Shown in pieces: positions 1 through 13,237 of a stretch of 64,000 bases of DNA. The position numbers and the translations under genes were made by a program. Position 1 is the stretch's first letter, and each line of letters begins with the position of its first letter. Below the pieces are notes generated by a model. That model worked only from the letters and a program-made list of their open reading frames with translations. It ran no database searches and was not told where the DNA came from. The stretch spans positions 2,962,742 through 3,026,741 of the forward strand of contig JANVCC010000064.1 of the NCBI GenBank assembly GCA_025345505.1. Reading direction: 5' to 3'. The DNA is from Todiramphus chloris collaris (taxonomy: Eukaryota > Chordata > Aves > Coraciiformes > Alcedinidae).

Positions 1-3000
1 GTTCCCTCGCGTGACACGAACTTTGAGTCTACCACCTCTGCCTCATTATTTTGCAGGGTTTGGTTTGTTTGGTTTTTTTTCTTTACTCGTCAGTAAGAAA
101 TATAAGGTGAAGAGGGATAAATATTAAGAGTAAATCACAGCTGGTCTGACAAGACTGAGAAATCGCAGCAGCCAGCACGGGATAATTTGCTTGATCTCAA
201 ATGAGAAGTTTCCCCAGCGGGCTGGGGCATTAGAACCCTGCTAAGAGAGGCAGAGATGAGGAGTTGGCCCCTGCAGCTCCAAGATCCCAACGCACGGGGC
301 TATGAGCACCCATGCCCTGGCCAATACAGAGCCTGCTCCTTTCCCCAGCAGAAGCCAGGCTCCTTTCACCTCTGCTGCAGAAAGGAAACGTGTCTGTGCT
401 CGCTCAAACCCAGCTCCTTCACTTCACATCACCTCCGGCATCGCTTTCTCCAAAGATGGAGCTAAACAGAGTTCAGCGTAAGGGATGCTGCAATAGCCAC
501 GGGGGGTTTGCATTTATTAACTGTTATTCTCTGCATCCACTTTATCAGCTATTTTGGACATAGGCATTTTCTACGCAAGCACATGCCAGACAACTGAGAG
601 TGGATAATTTGTCCAGACAGGCAGTAAATACATCCCATCTCATGCTTGCTCCTAGAATAATGTGCTTTCCAGTGTCACCTGCCATGTAAATCATCACCTT
701 GCAATTTATCCTAAGCTGTTTCAACCTGTTCTGGATCGAACAGAGAGGGGGGGGAAGGGGAAAAAAAAAAAAAAGGAAAAGAAACCAGCAGAAGATCCAG
801 TAGCCCCTTGTGTCACAGCTGAACACAGATGCTTCTCCCCTGGCCAATATCTTTAATTTATTACAGAAAAGACATCTCCTGAATTTACTGCTTCCCAGAC
901 GAATTTCCAACTCTTAGATTTAGAGGAGCCCTAGATTTTCTTCGAGCTGTACAAAAGGCATTTACATAAGGTTTTCTGCAACACCCGAAGCTCATTCCTT
1001 CAGTCTGTTTCTCTCTCGCCACATGAGTATCCAGCAACTACCCCCCCCCATGGTTACTGCAACTTGGAGGTGGACTAGAAAAAAAACCCCACAAACTGCC
1101 TGAGAAATACCATGCCTGCTTTTCCCCACCCCCTCCCTGTCATTTTTTTATTTAAATCTTCACACAGAACCAGAGCCCAGTAAAGAACTGGCATTGATGG
1201 TGCTGTCTGGACTGCAGTCTTCCAAAAGAACAAGAGAAAAAACCCCATCATTTTCCTCGCCAAAAGAATGAACCCAGTAGTAAACAGGAAAACCCCCATG
1301 GGAACTTTCCACCAGGAAAACGAGCTGCTTTCCCCTGACCGCCTTTTAAAAACATTTTTATGTCCAACAGAAATTGCTCAAACCAGCCAGGCCTGTCAGA
1401 AAGGTTGGATTTCAGCAGATATTTAGGCATTTTGTGGCCTTAGCTGGCTGGGGGGAGCATGGTCAGGGGGGGATGAACCCCTCTAATCTGCATCCTCTCT
1501 GGCTGCGGAGCGAAAAAAGCCTCCATCCAGCATCACTGCCTTCTCAATTTTGTCTTCAAAACACTTGAGAATCTCTCTTTTGTTCCTTGACTGTCTCCCT
1601 TAATCCTTTCCTCAGTCATTATTCAATATTTGGTTTTGTGACTACATTATTTAACTTGGCGGAGCGTTTTGGGACGCAGCTTGCATAAAAAGCTTCTATT
1701 TTTGAGAGACGGAGGGGACGGAGCTGACAACAAAGAGGAGACCAAAGCTTCACCCATCAAAAACAAAAAAAAAAATCCAAACCCAAAAACCAACCCAACA
1801 ACAAAAACGAAGCAAAAACAAAACCAAACCAACCAAAACCACCCAGCTCTTTAGGGAAAGCGGGCTGGCAGTCACAAAAATCATCATTCCGGGGAATAAA
1901 TCGCCAAAGCAAACTCCGACGCCGGTAATTTTGTGACGCAGAAAATGGCTTGGTGCTTTACAATCAAGGAGAGCCTTCCTCGCTAATGTATGCTCAGCTT
2001 TTTTAACATAATTATTTGCACAACAGTTTTAACGTGTGCAGCCTTCTCCGGCTGTCAGCGTGATAGTAGTGAATAAAAAAAAATAAAATAAATTTAAAAT
2101 ACTTTTCTTTAGAGACAGGATTACAGGGGGGAAAAAAAAAAAAAAAAAATCAATTTCCGAGCAACCTCCTTTGTATTTTGTTGTGACAAGCCTGAATTTA
2201 AACAGCCTGTGAAGTCAAAACACCAGGAGAAATATCAATACACATTAATTTAATCAAGGAACACCACTCCGCCACGCCAGGCCAAACTCGGCTTTATTTC
2301 CGCCGCCGTTTCCGCGGGAGCTGCTCGCACCCCGCTGCCTGCCCGAGCCACCCATGGTGGTCCGGGGGTCCTCTCAAAGCTTCCGAGCCCCAGCTCCATT
2401 TGCATGCCTTGCAATGCCCAAATCAAAATTCCTGGCGATGCAGAACCCTGCTAGCACATCTCCATCTCTCCTCCCCTAAAAAAAGGCTCATTTTGCTGGC
2501 AAACACGCCCCGGCTGGTCATCCTGCTGCGTCCTCGTCGTCTGCTGTGGAGCTTTCAAAAGACAGGCAGATAAAAGGGTAAACATGTTAACATAAAAAAA
2601 GAAAAAAACCCAAACCAAACAAAAAAAACCCAACCCAAAAACCTATCTCCAGCGCACTTGACTTCGTCAAATCCTGGGCGTGCGGCGCGACACTTTGAAA
2701 CAAGAATCTCATTAAGAAAGGGAGAGTTGAAAGGATAAGCCCCGGCATACCAAATGCAGAAATCAGATGTACTTGACCTTTCAAATGAATGTACATTTTC
2801 TGACTGGCTGTTCATGTCAGAGTAATTCAAACAGACACCTGATAATCCTCTTAAAAGACTAAAATTTGGATACTGGATGGAGCACAATGCAGCGCGATCC
2901 GCGGGCGGTCTCGTCTCTCCGCTCGGTCCTGCCCTTGCCCCCAATTTCCCGAGGCACCTTGAAGTCTTCTCCCCTCCCTGGGCTTTCATGTCCCCCTGCA

Positions 3001-3243
3001 TGCACAGAAGACATTTCAAGTCTGGGATTCATTAACAAGGTAGCGTCTTCTGTGTCGGCACAGCTGGAAACCAAAATCTGATGCTCCTTAACACAAATTG
3101 GGTGATTAAACACTTGGAATGGGAAATACGTGCTCCGATAGCAAGGTACGAGAGTGAGACCTCCTTCCAGACAGGCTCCAACCACGTTGGCCTCATGTAC
3201 AAGTCGAAGAATCACGAAGCCAACTTGGGTCCTCTGTCTTGTA
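1..3243. other. Intergenic, no gene seen
   Basis: Only short frames, with no splice-linked coding signal. Contains A runs near 760 and 2133 and an AT-rich island at about 1.9-2.26 kb. Confidence 0.7.
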
Positions 3244-3480
3244 TATCATAGAATTGTCAAGGTTGGAAGGGACCTTAAGGACCATCCCATTCCAACCCCC
3301 CTGCCATGGGCAGGGACCCCTCCCACTAGAGCAGGGTGCTCAGAGCTCCAGCCAGCCTGGGCTAAAACACTTCCAAGGATGGGGCTTCCACCCCCTCTCT
3401 GGGCAACCCCTTCCAGTGTCTCACCAGCCTCCTGGGGAAGAAATTCTTCCTCCTGTCCAACCTGAATCAAGTTAGGGCAT
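3244..3480 (-). mobile_element. CR1 LINE 3' fragment
   Basis: Begins ATCATAGAATTGTCAAGG then TTGGAAGGGACCTT, the reverse complement of the avian CR1 3' end, and runs through the typical CCATTCCAACCCCCCTGCC and GGGGAAGAAATTCTTCC segments. The element is on the minus strand and 5'-truncated, as usual for CR1. Confidence 0.9.
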
Positions 3481-6400
3481 GGGCACAGGCTCACTGAGAA
3501 AGAGAAACCCTACGATGAAGCACGAGGATCTCCAGAAAGCGCAGCGGCTTCACTGGGAGACATTCACATGGTGAACGGCTGCAAATAGAAAGGTTCACCA
3601 AGCTAAGGGGGTACTAATTACTGCCCAAAGGTGATGGTAAGTGAACCCAGAGAGCAGGATTTCTTTGTGGACAGTGTTGCCAGAGAGGTCACCAGAAGGT
3701 GATCAAGACTCCATGGATCACCTTCCCTTTAAAAGGTTTCAGACATCTCGGAGATACTGGTGAGACCCAGCTGCCTGCCTTGCTCTGCAGCTCCATTTCC
3801 ACCAACAAATCCACAGCTTCATTGACCACATCCATAAAAAAAAAAAAAAAGAGACACACGGGTGCTGCCAAGCCTTTGAGATAGCAAACCCTGGGGAGTC
3901 CACAACCTTATAAACACAAGATGAAAAGGGGGTTTTGGTGTCTATTTATGGCCCGCGTCTATGAACAACCACACAGCGACAGACCACGCAGTGACTAATA
4001 ACGACTTTCTTTTGAGGAATGCCAAAAACCAACAAGCTTAGCATTTTCAGCGGAGTCCAGGGACACTTTCCGACCGGTAAGGAAGCTGGAAACACACCAG
4101 CCCCTTGCTGGCATGGCAGGAACATCAGCCCCACCGCCCTCGCGCCCGCACAGACGCTGCTGGCACCGCACGGGGCTCGGGGCCATTGCCATGCAGGACA
4201 GGTACCGCGTGGCTCCGCATCCTCTGGCGAGCCCTCCCCTTCCTCCTCCCTCGCCTCTGAGCTCCCCAGCATGTAATATTAATTGGCTAATATTTGTTTA
4301 GATCATTCCTGACACTTCGCCTTTCGATTCCCACCACAGCGCCTCAGCAGCCCCGGCGTGGGTTGCTTGGAGAGCGTTTCCCTTGGCTGGAGGGATGGAG
4401 GACACGGCAGCCAGTCAGGGAGGAGGGTGGGACTGGGGGGCTGCACCGCTCCCAAGTCAGCCCCCCAAACCCACAAGGAGCATCTGCAAAGAAACCCTTT
4501 GGAAAAGGCAAATACAAGGGGATAAAGTGGCTCGTTTTGCAGGGTGACATCCGTGCGGTGACTGCTCCGGGGAGCTGCAACTCTGCCCCAGCCCTCCTGA
4601 GCTCCAGTAACAGAGCTTGTTCCACGGATTCCCAACCGAAGCTCCCGAGACCCACAAATTCCTACTCCGAGCCAGCACTGAGGTCTAACAGCAGGCTGAG
4701 CTCTCCTGTTTCCAAGAGCCCATCACCGCAGCATCTGAGCTCTGGCCCTGAAAGGATTTCTCTTTGTCTGAGGACTATCTGAAGGCCACCCAAGAAGAGC
4801 ACGGGGCTCTGCAGACCTTCCAGCCCAGCAAGCAGGTCGAGATACAGTTGGTGTCACCCGGGGAAAGCGAGCATCTCTCCTGCCACGAGGACCGGTCCTT
4901 CTGCCCCCCCACTCTTGTGAGCTCACCCCATCTCCGAGCCCCACAGCGTCCCCAAACCGGGAGCCGCGTCGGCGAGCGGCAGCAGCTCCCTGCCGACTCA
5001 CCGGCGGGTTTTTCTCACTCCTCGCCTCCCCTCTCTCAACACCTCCTAAGAGCTCATGAATTTTATAAACTAAACTCATTGTAACCAAACCATGAAATTG
5101 CAAATTTAACTCTGTCAACAAACAAAGCCTTGGCAGGGAGCTGGTGCTGCCTGAAGCGGGGCTGCCGTGCTGCCTGGCCACACGGCGAGGGAAGGGGGTC
5201 TCCTCCGAGGGACACTGTGCCCAGCTCGGTCCCCCTTGGCCACGGGGTAAAGACACCGATGAGGCTGTGAGAGATGCTGGAGCATCACATCATCACAACC
5301 TACACCCAGCACTCCTGACAGTGCCGACCATTCCCAACATCCTTCCTCTTCATGGCCATCCCCATCACAGACCTAAGAGCCTTGGCAGCCCCGAGACCCC
5401 CGGGCAAAGCCCTCCCTACCCAGCTGCAAGGGCTCTGCCGCAGCCCCCGGGTCCAGCCAAGCCTGGCCCCCACCTCCCGCTCTTCTGGCAGCTCCGCACG
5501 CTGTGGCCGTGGCCAGGGCAGCCTGGAGAGCCCTCGTTAAGTTAATGGTGTGATAATTCGCTGGCAGACCGAGGGGAGGGATCCGAGGCACTGCCTCATT
5601 TGCTCGGTGGAAGTGGGCCATTAAAAGGGAAGGTGGGGGGTCTCGGGATGGGGTGGGCGGCGGAGGCTGCCACACTGCTTGAGGGATGGTGAGGGGTCTC
5701 CCTGGGGACAGCTGGGGTGATGCAAACCATCAGAACAGTGTGAAGCAGCCTTTGGCAGAGAGAGAGAGAGAGAGAGCAGGAACAAACTGCATCGCTGGAG
5801 CAGACCGCTTCATAGCTGCCTGCGCCGAGGAGGACAACAGAGCACCACCAAAAGCAACCTTCTCATCGCCTTCACCACCTTCAAGGTTCGGCTGTTGTAG
5901 CCCTACCAGTAAAGTCAGCCAAGCCAACCTTCCTTCCTGCACACACAACAGCCAGCCACCCAAAGCCACCGCTCGCACCAGGTCGGCAAAGCGCAGCAAT
6001 ACCCGGTGTGACCAGACCAGGCTCCTGCCAACGTACAAATGCCACCTCCCTCCAAATAAGCACATCGCCACAGGGTGTTTCTATGGCAACAAGCATCTCT
6101 GATATAGAGACTCCAGCACCGCTCTGCTGACACAGGAGGCCATGGTCCCACCGGCTCTCCTTGCTCCAGAGCTCCAGGTAGGACTCCCAGGGTAGAGTTC
6201 AGCCAACAAAAGGCTTCAAAACCAACTTACCACTCCTCCCCCGGAGTGGTCACAGCATCACGACCCACGGCAGGTATCCCTCAGTCTCCAGACAAGAGCA
6301 CGTACAAGGACTCAGCATCCCTCCCAGAAACCTCACCCACCCCGCAGCACCAAGCCACTGGCTTGTAGCTGGCCCTGGCAGCCCTGCAAGCTCCCACCCC

Positions 6401-7720
6401 TGAGAGCAGCAGCAGAGCCAGGGTCATCAGTCACGGAGCTGTGCTATAGGCAGCCTTAAATCCCAGGCCTACCTTCCCATCGATCTCCTCAGCTCCGTGA
6501 AATTAAGAAAAACGCAAGACAAACACAAGCGAACGTCCCCTAGCAGGCTGAGAGGCGACCAAACAGGACCAATTCCCCCAGGCAGGGCTGGGGGAGCTGC
6601 TAGGCAGCTCCTAGCTGGGAAAAAAAAAAAAACCAACCCAAACCCAATTCCAGACAGAACAACAACCTCAGCTTAAACATCACTCCTGGACCCCCGGCAT
6701 CCACAGCCACCCTTGGCACTATGCTGGATGCTGCGGCAGGCAGGAGAGGGGCTGGGGCTAGATGAGACCCTGTGCCATTTCTGCACTGAGTCAATTTGTC
6801 TTAAAAGACGTCGAGAAACAACACGGAACACTTGAAAGGTCTCCCTCCTTCACAAAAAGTCACTTCCCAGATTTCAGGATTAAAAGTGGCCGGACAACTC
6901 AACACAACTTCATTAACATCTATTTTCGACAAGCTTCTCCATTCCACCCATCCTCCTCTTGCTCTCTCTGGCTTTTTTAATCATCACTTTAAAGTCTTCA
7001 CTGTCAAACGGTGCATTGTAAAAGATTTTTCTCTTATTAAAAAAAAAAAAAAAAGAAGGAATTTAAAAGCTTTATATTCAGTTCTCCAGTCTCTGACCCC
7101 CTGAAGATTCCTGCACAGCAAATAAAATGCTTAGCTGCCCTCCTTAGAAAGATTTAATCTCCCGTATTTCCAGAGCTTGTATGATTAAACTCCACCTCTA
7201 ATTCTGCTTTCAGAGCCACAGCCAAATCTCTGCTGCAAGGGAAGCGGCGCGGGCATCGCTCCTCCCCTCTCCACGACGCGTCAGGGAGCAGAGCTGCGTC
7301 CACGAGGACATGGGGGAAGAGCTGGAGGTAACAAGGCAGCTCTGAGCATCCCTGGCTCCTACTGCTTCCTTACCAGAGATGGAAATACCCATTTTATTGT
7401 AGCCCTCAAGTACCACAGAGCCTCCTTAGAAGTGTCTCTAAAGGAATAAAGAGGGGAGGTAGTGTGGACACACAGGGTATCTACTGGACCAGTTTCCTTG
7501 CTCACTCTCCCAAACATCACCAGTTCCACCTCATCCATGGCAGCAGCAAAAGCCTCCAACCAGCAAGGAGAAGAGACCCAAAACTTCACCTAGGAGAGTT
7601 AGTGCAGGACAGAGTCAGCACCAGCCTGAAAACCTGGTATGAGAGCAACCAAGCAAGAGCCTTGGAGGGGTCACACCACAGATCTGCAAGGTGAGAGCAA
7701 ATACTTCACCGGCTTCAGAC
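3481..7720. other. Intergenic, no gene seen
   Basis: GC-rich sequence with chance frames. Nothing beyond the (AG)n repeat and short A runs (6618, 7040). Confidence 0.7.
5757..5776. repeat. (AG)10 microsatellite
   Basis: Twenty bases of uninterrupted AG. Confidence 0.98.
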
Positions 7721-8215
7721 TGCTGGGGTTTAACCTCTGCTGGCAACTAAATGCCACACAGCCACTTGCCCAACCTTTCTCCCCTCTCCCCTCCTTCCAC
7801 ACCACCTGCTTTGGGGTGGGAAGGAAAATCAGGAGGAAGAAAAAAAGGTGAGACCCAGGGAGTTGAGACAAGGACAGGTTAACAAAACAACGAATGGAGA
7901 GAAGAAATCAACAGCACTAATGGAACAGTAGACAAAGCCAGTGAGAGGCTCTACCTGGGACCAAGATGCCACTGCTGCTGTTCCAGCTGCGCTGAAGCCA
8001 CAGGCTGCAGTAGCTTGAAAAGAGGCCCCCCCATCCAGTCCTCCCCTTATATAGGGGCAGGACTCAGGGTGGTATCAGCTCTCCCATTGTTTATCCTGCC
8101 TGTGGCCCCTTCCAGATGATTGGACCAGCAGCTGCTGGTGATAATTGATAATTAACCCCAACCCAATTAACCCCAGCTGCTGGAGATAATTAACCCCAAC
8201 CCAACCCAAGACAAG
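7721..8215 (-). mobile_element. Solo LTR of an avian endogenous retrovirus (degraded)
   Basis: On the minus strand this reads as an avian ERVL-type LTR. It has a 5' part with repeated GGTTAATTATC/TTGGGGTTAATT motifs, then a TATA-like element CCCTATATAAGG near 8054-8045. The 3' part holds CTTGTCTCAACTCCCTGGG and ends GGCTGTGTGGCATTTAGTTG followed by a GGTTAAACC tail. The ending is that of a common avian LTR family. No gag, pol or env sequence adjoins it, so it is a solo LTR. The family name is not certain, and the right-hand boundary is approximate because the 5' terminal bases are eroded. Confidence 0.6.
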
Positions 8216-9125
8216 AGTCTTGGAGAAATGACTTCCCAGTAAGACACAGCCCAGTGACCTTCACCACCTGATCAAGGCCACCACACAACAGGCTCGGCAA
8301 AGTGGCAGAGGTTTCCCAGGGCAAGAGGGAGATACATCTCCAAGGAGCAGATCCTTAACCTAAGGGCATTGGACCTCTCACCAGTATCGGGGGATTTGGG
8401 ACTGGGATTGATGGGAAAAACATCCCCTGACACTTGAGGAATTTTTGCTGAGGTTCCACAGGCAAACTCGCCCGAATCAAGTTTCAAACCTTCCCCATCC
8501 CCTTGTTCGACAGAGACTTTTATGCTGCCAAAACCTATTTATTTCTTGCAAATCTCCGCAAGCTACTGCTCATGAATAGAAATGCTTTTATCAAAAACTG
8601 TTCGCGTTTTCCACTGAAAATTTTAAAACAAGTCTTTTCAGGGGGAGGCAGGTTGCCTTCTGTGAGAAAACCACATATAATGCCCCTTCGGAGTATTTCT
8701 GCTTCAAACACCGAAAGAAAATGTATTTTCGGAATGTCAGCCTACGAGATGGGAACAAAACGCCAATGCCAGTGTTTCTGAGCTAGGTTCCAAATAGCTT
8801 TACTGCAGACATTCCCCCCTCGGACCAGCCACCTCTCCCAGGGGACCAGGTGTGTGCCCAAAGTGGGACCCCCACAACCCCTCTATGCCAAGGTGGGGAT
8901 GCCAGGGGCTGCAGAACACTCACTGCCCTGCAGAGAAACACCATGGGGAGCAGCAAGCACACCCAGCCACAGGGTCATTTATCTTGTTTTCATTTTGCAC
9001 TGGGAAGTTGCTCAGCCCAGGCTGTGCCAGCTCCCCGCAAGCTGCCGGAATTCCGGGGTGAACCGTGGCACTGGCACGAGCATCCGAGGGATGCTGGCAT
9101 TGGATGGTTAACCACTGGTTAACAG
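8216..9125. other. Intergenic with an AT-rich island
   Basis: The stretch at 8.49-8.79 kb is less GC-rich than its surroundings and holds a 92-codon frame (8503-8781). I see no domain, splice context or coding bias to support it. Confidence 0.6.
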
Positions 9126-9344
9126 AGTAGATTTAGATTGGATATCAGGAAGAAGTTCTTTACACTGGGGGTGGTAGAACAGTGGAATAGGCTGAGGGCC
9201 CATCCCTGGAGATATTCAAGGTGAGGTTGGACAAGGCTCTGAGCATCCTGGTCTAGTTGAGGGTATCCCTGCTCACTGCACAGGGGCTGGACTAGGTGAC
9301 CTTCAGAGGTCACTTCCAGCCTGAGACATTCTATGATTCTATGA
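9126..9344 (+). mobile_element. CR1 LINE 3' fragment
   Basis: Sense-strand CR1 tail. It contains GGATATCAGGAAGAAGTTCT, then GTGGTAGAACAGTGGAATAGG and GGGGCTGGACTAGGTGACCT, ending in the octamer repeat ATTCTATGATTCTATGA. It is 5'-truncated and retains no ORF. Confidence 0.92.
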
Positions 9345-12300
9345 CTGGCACCTCCTCTAGGGGTGAAAAGCAACTCCAGCATCAGAGGCCAACCCACTGT
9401 CCTTTCTGAAAGTCTTAATGTGCTTGTCACTCAGCTTCGGAAAGCGCTGCCTCTGTTGTATTGGGATTGCTCTGGAAAAGAAATGAAGCCAAACAACTGC
9501 CTCATGCCAATCAATTTGTTGTCTCTTCACCCCTGGTAAACGTTCCCATGTGGAAGAGGAAAAAAAAGCATCTCCAGTCCCTACCACCAGAGATCCAAAG
9601 GGCAATGATATGTCTGGATAAATGAACAGGTAGATGTACTTTCATTAAAATCACCATATTTGAATTACTCACAGATGAGATTGAAGACATGAGGTTAAAA
9701 ACTTAATTGACTAAATCAACTGAGACGCCGAGGGCTGATTATATCATTTAAAATAAATGTAATATTGGCCATCAAAAACTGCACAATATATTATTACGTA
9801 TCAAAAGCCATTATTCAAGAAGCACAAACAATATCCTCCCAAAGCCCCAGCGGATTTAACGGCATCGCCCTCCCTGGTTTTCTTTGATTGTTTTTCTTCT
9901 TCCACAAATCGGTCTGGGAGAGAAAAGCAGTCGCCTTCCTGCAGCCCCCCCCCAAAATCCCACACTGGAAAAAACTCTCCCTGGCTGCTTTCTTACCACA
10001 GACTGTACACCTATGGGCAGTTAACAGGTTTTAAGGCTAAAGGGGCCCAGGCACAGCCTCCCTGCCCGACACCTTGCGTGCCATGTGGGCTGTACCCCCT
10101 CGTTTCTGTATCACACCACTAACCATGCACTTCGCCCAGATTTCCCCTAAGAAAACCTTAGAACCAGCACGCAGAGCAGTGAAAAGCCCTCTCCTTTCAC
10201 CATAAATCATCTCCTTCAGAACCCTTTGGGCTATCCAGGCTCTCTGCACTTCCAGCTTCACACCCCAGCTTCGTTTCTGCAAGCCACCAGCAACCCCAGC
10301 ACTGGAGCTGGTGGCTGCCACCAGCTTCATGCCCACGCCACGGGACAGGATCTCGGTCCCCACTTCAGCATCTCGGGGGTGAGATACCCTAGCACATGGC
10401 ATCTGCTCTCCTCTTGCCAAAGCTCCTCCCCACCACCAACTCAGAGGTAGAGACACTACCTTCTGCCTCACCCCCCTACACTTTGAATTAGCCAAAAAGC
10501 CTGAAAACTCTTCAGAGAACAAGCCTGTTCCATGGAAATCCAGATCAGCCTGCAAATGATTTCCTAGCCTGGACTGGGAGCTCATTACAGCCTGGGCGTT
10601 ATTAATTATGGATGGCTCCGGTGGCCCTCGAACCGGGGCTGCGATGCCACAAGGAGCCATTTGCAAACCTCATCCCCAGCATCTCCTCCTGCTCCCCAGA
10701 AGGAAGGGCCCAACCTCTGCCAACAGCAGCATCGCTAAACCCCCCACAAACAGAGGCAGGGGAAGGTGGGGGACAAACCCACAAGCCTCGATATAACATC
10801 AGGAACATGCAAACGAGAGCCCTGGGCTCTCAATTACACTGCTTACATTTTAATTACAAGTGGTGCTACCAAGGGGTTCTCAAAACCCAGGTCTGTTCTT
10901 AGAGGATGTGTCAGGGAAAGGCTCCTCTGCTGCAGGACGAGCACGTTTAGCACACGTGCTCCCCCCAAAAGCAGCGTGCAATCTGGGGTCATCAAAGTGA
11001 AACCGTGGTGCTCCCTTTCCCAGACCCCCACCCCAGCAGCCGAGACATCCCTGATGTGGTACTGGGAGCTCCAGTGCTGCCGCAACCCCTGAATCGCTCC
11101 CACGCAGCAGCAGAGCATCCGACTGGCTTTTAGGAGAGGAAGCACATTTCCTGCCCCACGGAGCGTGCCCCGTGGGAGGGCTGCATTACAAAGCCATTTA
11201 CTGAAAATAAAAAAGCCAAAAGACCCAACCAAATGCACGGTAATTACAGGGTTTTCAGGCGCAAGGCTCTGACTCCGCATACGAGCGTTGTGATCAGCTA
11301 GGCTTCAGAAGCCCAAGCCAAAAACCACTCCTATGCCCTGCCTGAAACGCCTCCCAAACACACACGCACGGCTTTCTAAATCCTACCTGCTCCTCTCCTT
11401 CTCTGGAGGAGGGAGGCTGGAGGCAGCAGGCAGCCAGCCCGGCTGGGATGCTGCACATCTGGCGGCTGCCGAACTCGGCTTGCCAGCATCGCTCCTCTCC
11501 CCGTGCTCAGGGGTGGAATGGGCAGGAGGGTATCCTGAAGCAGGAGGGTATCCTGAATCAGGAGAGCCAAGGGTGCAGCCTCCCTGCCTGCCCCACAGGG
11601 GTTTGAAGCCACTGGGTGCTTTACGAGCAGCTGGGAGTTGAGAGATGTTAACACCACGAGGTGTTTTAAGATTCCCGGCACAGCCCGGGAGGAGACATCC
11701 CCAGCATCCCACTGCAGAGCGAGCTAATCCTGCCAGGTTAATTCTCTTCCTCGGTTCATTCCAGTTTATTAAAGCCAGCAGGCACCCCGCAGAGGATTCA
11801 TTACCTGTGTCACTTGAAAGCCAGGCTGGGCTTTAATGAGCCAAGAAACAGGGGAGCGATGCTCCCACCACCCCCCAAGAGAGCTGGTCCATCCTGGATG
11901 GGGGGCAACCCACAGCCCCATTCCCATGGGCAGGGCTATAACAAACTAGAGGAACGTGCAGGACTTGTGCAAGGTCCCAAGCATCTTCCAGACACAACCT
12001 CGCCCCCGTTGCCTCGTATACAGCGGCTCACACCAACGTTCCCACCCAGTTGCATGCCATCCTCCGGCCTCGGAGCTCGCTTGGCTTTTATTTGCTGGGA
12101 ATCACTGGCAGAGGGCAAAAGGAGATGAATTTTCAGCTAGGTGAGTGAACACATTACCAGCCAGAGAGATGGCAGCTGCTGCAGTACATCTTCATCCCTT
12201 TAAATAGTTCCCAGCCTTCCCCCCGCAGAGCTGGGCTGGCTGTGTGAAAGAGAGCTCCCCTAATTAATCTAGTCCTCTCCATCGCCGGAGAAACAAGAGC

Positions 12301-12647
12301 CGGAGCTGGCAGATAAAATATTGCAGGAGCTAACAGAGGATGGCAGGCTTGGGTTAGCGAGGCAGAAAGCAAGTGGTGGACTTCAGCCGAAGGGGCACAA
12401 TTATTTTACTGCCATGCTATGCCTCTATTCCCAGAGCTGTTGGGCATCTTCCAGCACCAGCCTGCTTTTTTCATCTGGGTTTTATCCCCCCCCTCCCCAT
12501 TTTTCACTCCAATCCCTTTTTTCACACCGGGTGGCTATTTAATTTGTTGTATTCCGTGCTTTCCCTTTCATGAGCAAAAAACTTGCATCTGAGCTTTCAT
12601 TTTCTCTCTCACTTCATTTCCAAAAATGTTGCTTTTTATGGAAGGGG

Positions 12648-12691
12648 AAAAAAAAAAAAAAAAAAAAAGGAAAAAAAAAGGAAAAAAGAAG
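12648..12691. repeat. A-rich tract
   Basis: Runs of A interrupted by GG (A20, A9, A6). Confidence 0.95.
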
Positions 12692-13210
12692 AATGGTAGG
12701 GAGAATGCTAAAGGAGCCAGGAGATGAAAGTGGCTTTTAGGTACAGTCACGAGAGGAAGGATGCAAAGAGGAGCGGAGAGAGCATCGGATGCCACTTGCA
12801 CCATGATTTCAGCCAGAGAAGGGCGAGATGAGTCAGGCAGCAGCTTGCCAGGGCTGTAAGCAGAGCAAAAGCCTGCCCAAAAACACAGTGCCGTCCAAAA
12901 AAAGCTGGGAGTAAACCACACTGGGGGTGCCTGGGGATCACTCAGAGAACTGTGCTGATGTCACCACCTTAGCCTACTGCACGCTTTTCCCCCGTCACCA
13001 CCTCCAGCAGCAGCTCTGCTCCACCTCCTCACCTCCACACACCATCCCTGTGAAGCCCCTTTTGCTCTCAGGAGCAGCATTTTGGGCACCCCCCCCCCCC
13101 CAACTTTCATCACAAAGCAGCTCAGCAAACTCTGCCCCCATCGCCTTGCCTATTTAAGCCCAAGCAGGTCTACTGAAGGAGGAATATTATCTTCAAGAAA
13201 CAGGAAGGCT

Positions 13211-13237
13211 AAAAAAAAAAAATATATATATATATAA
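13211..13237. repeat. A12 run followed by (TA)n
   Basis: About 12 A followed by seven to eight TA units. Confidence 0.95.

Noticed and set aside
8150-8215. AACCCC-rich stretch resembling telomeric repeat
   Set aside because: Units are TTAACCCCAACCCAA with irregular spacing, and it fits better as the 5' part of the ERV LTR.
8503-8781. 92-codon plus-strand frame with fairly ordinary composition
   Set aside because: Lies in an AT-rich island with no splice sites or known family. More likely non-coding conserved sequence.
10037-10666. Minus-strand frame of 209 codons
   Set aside because: No recognisable motif, no plausible flanking splice sites linked to other exons; judged chance.
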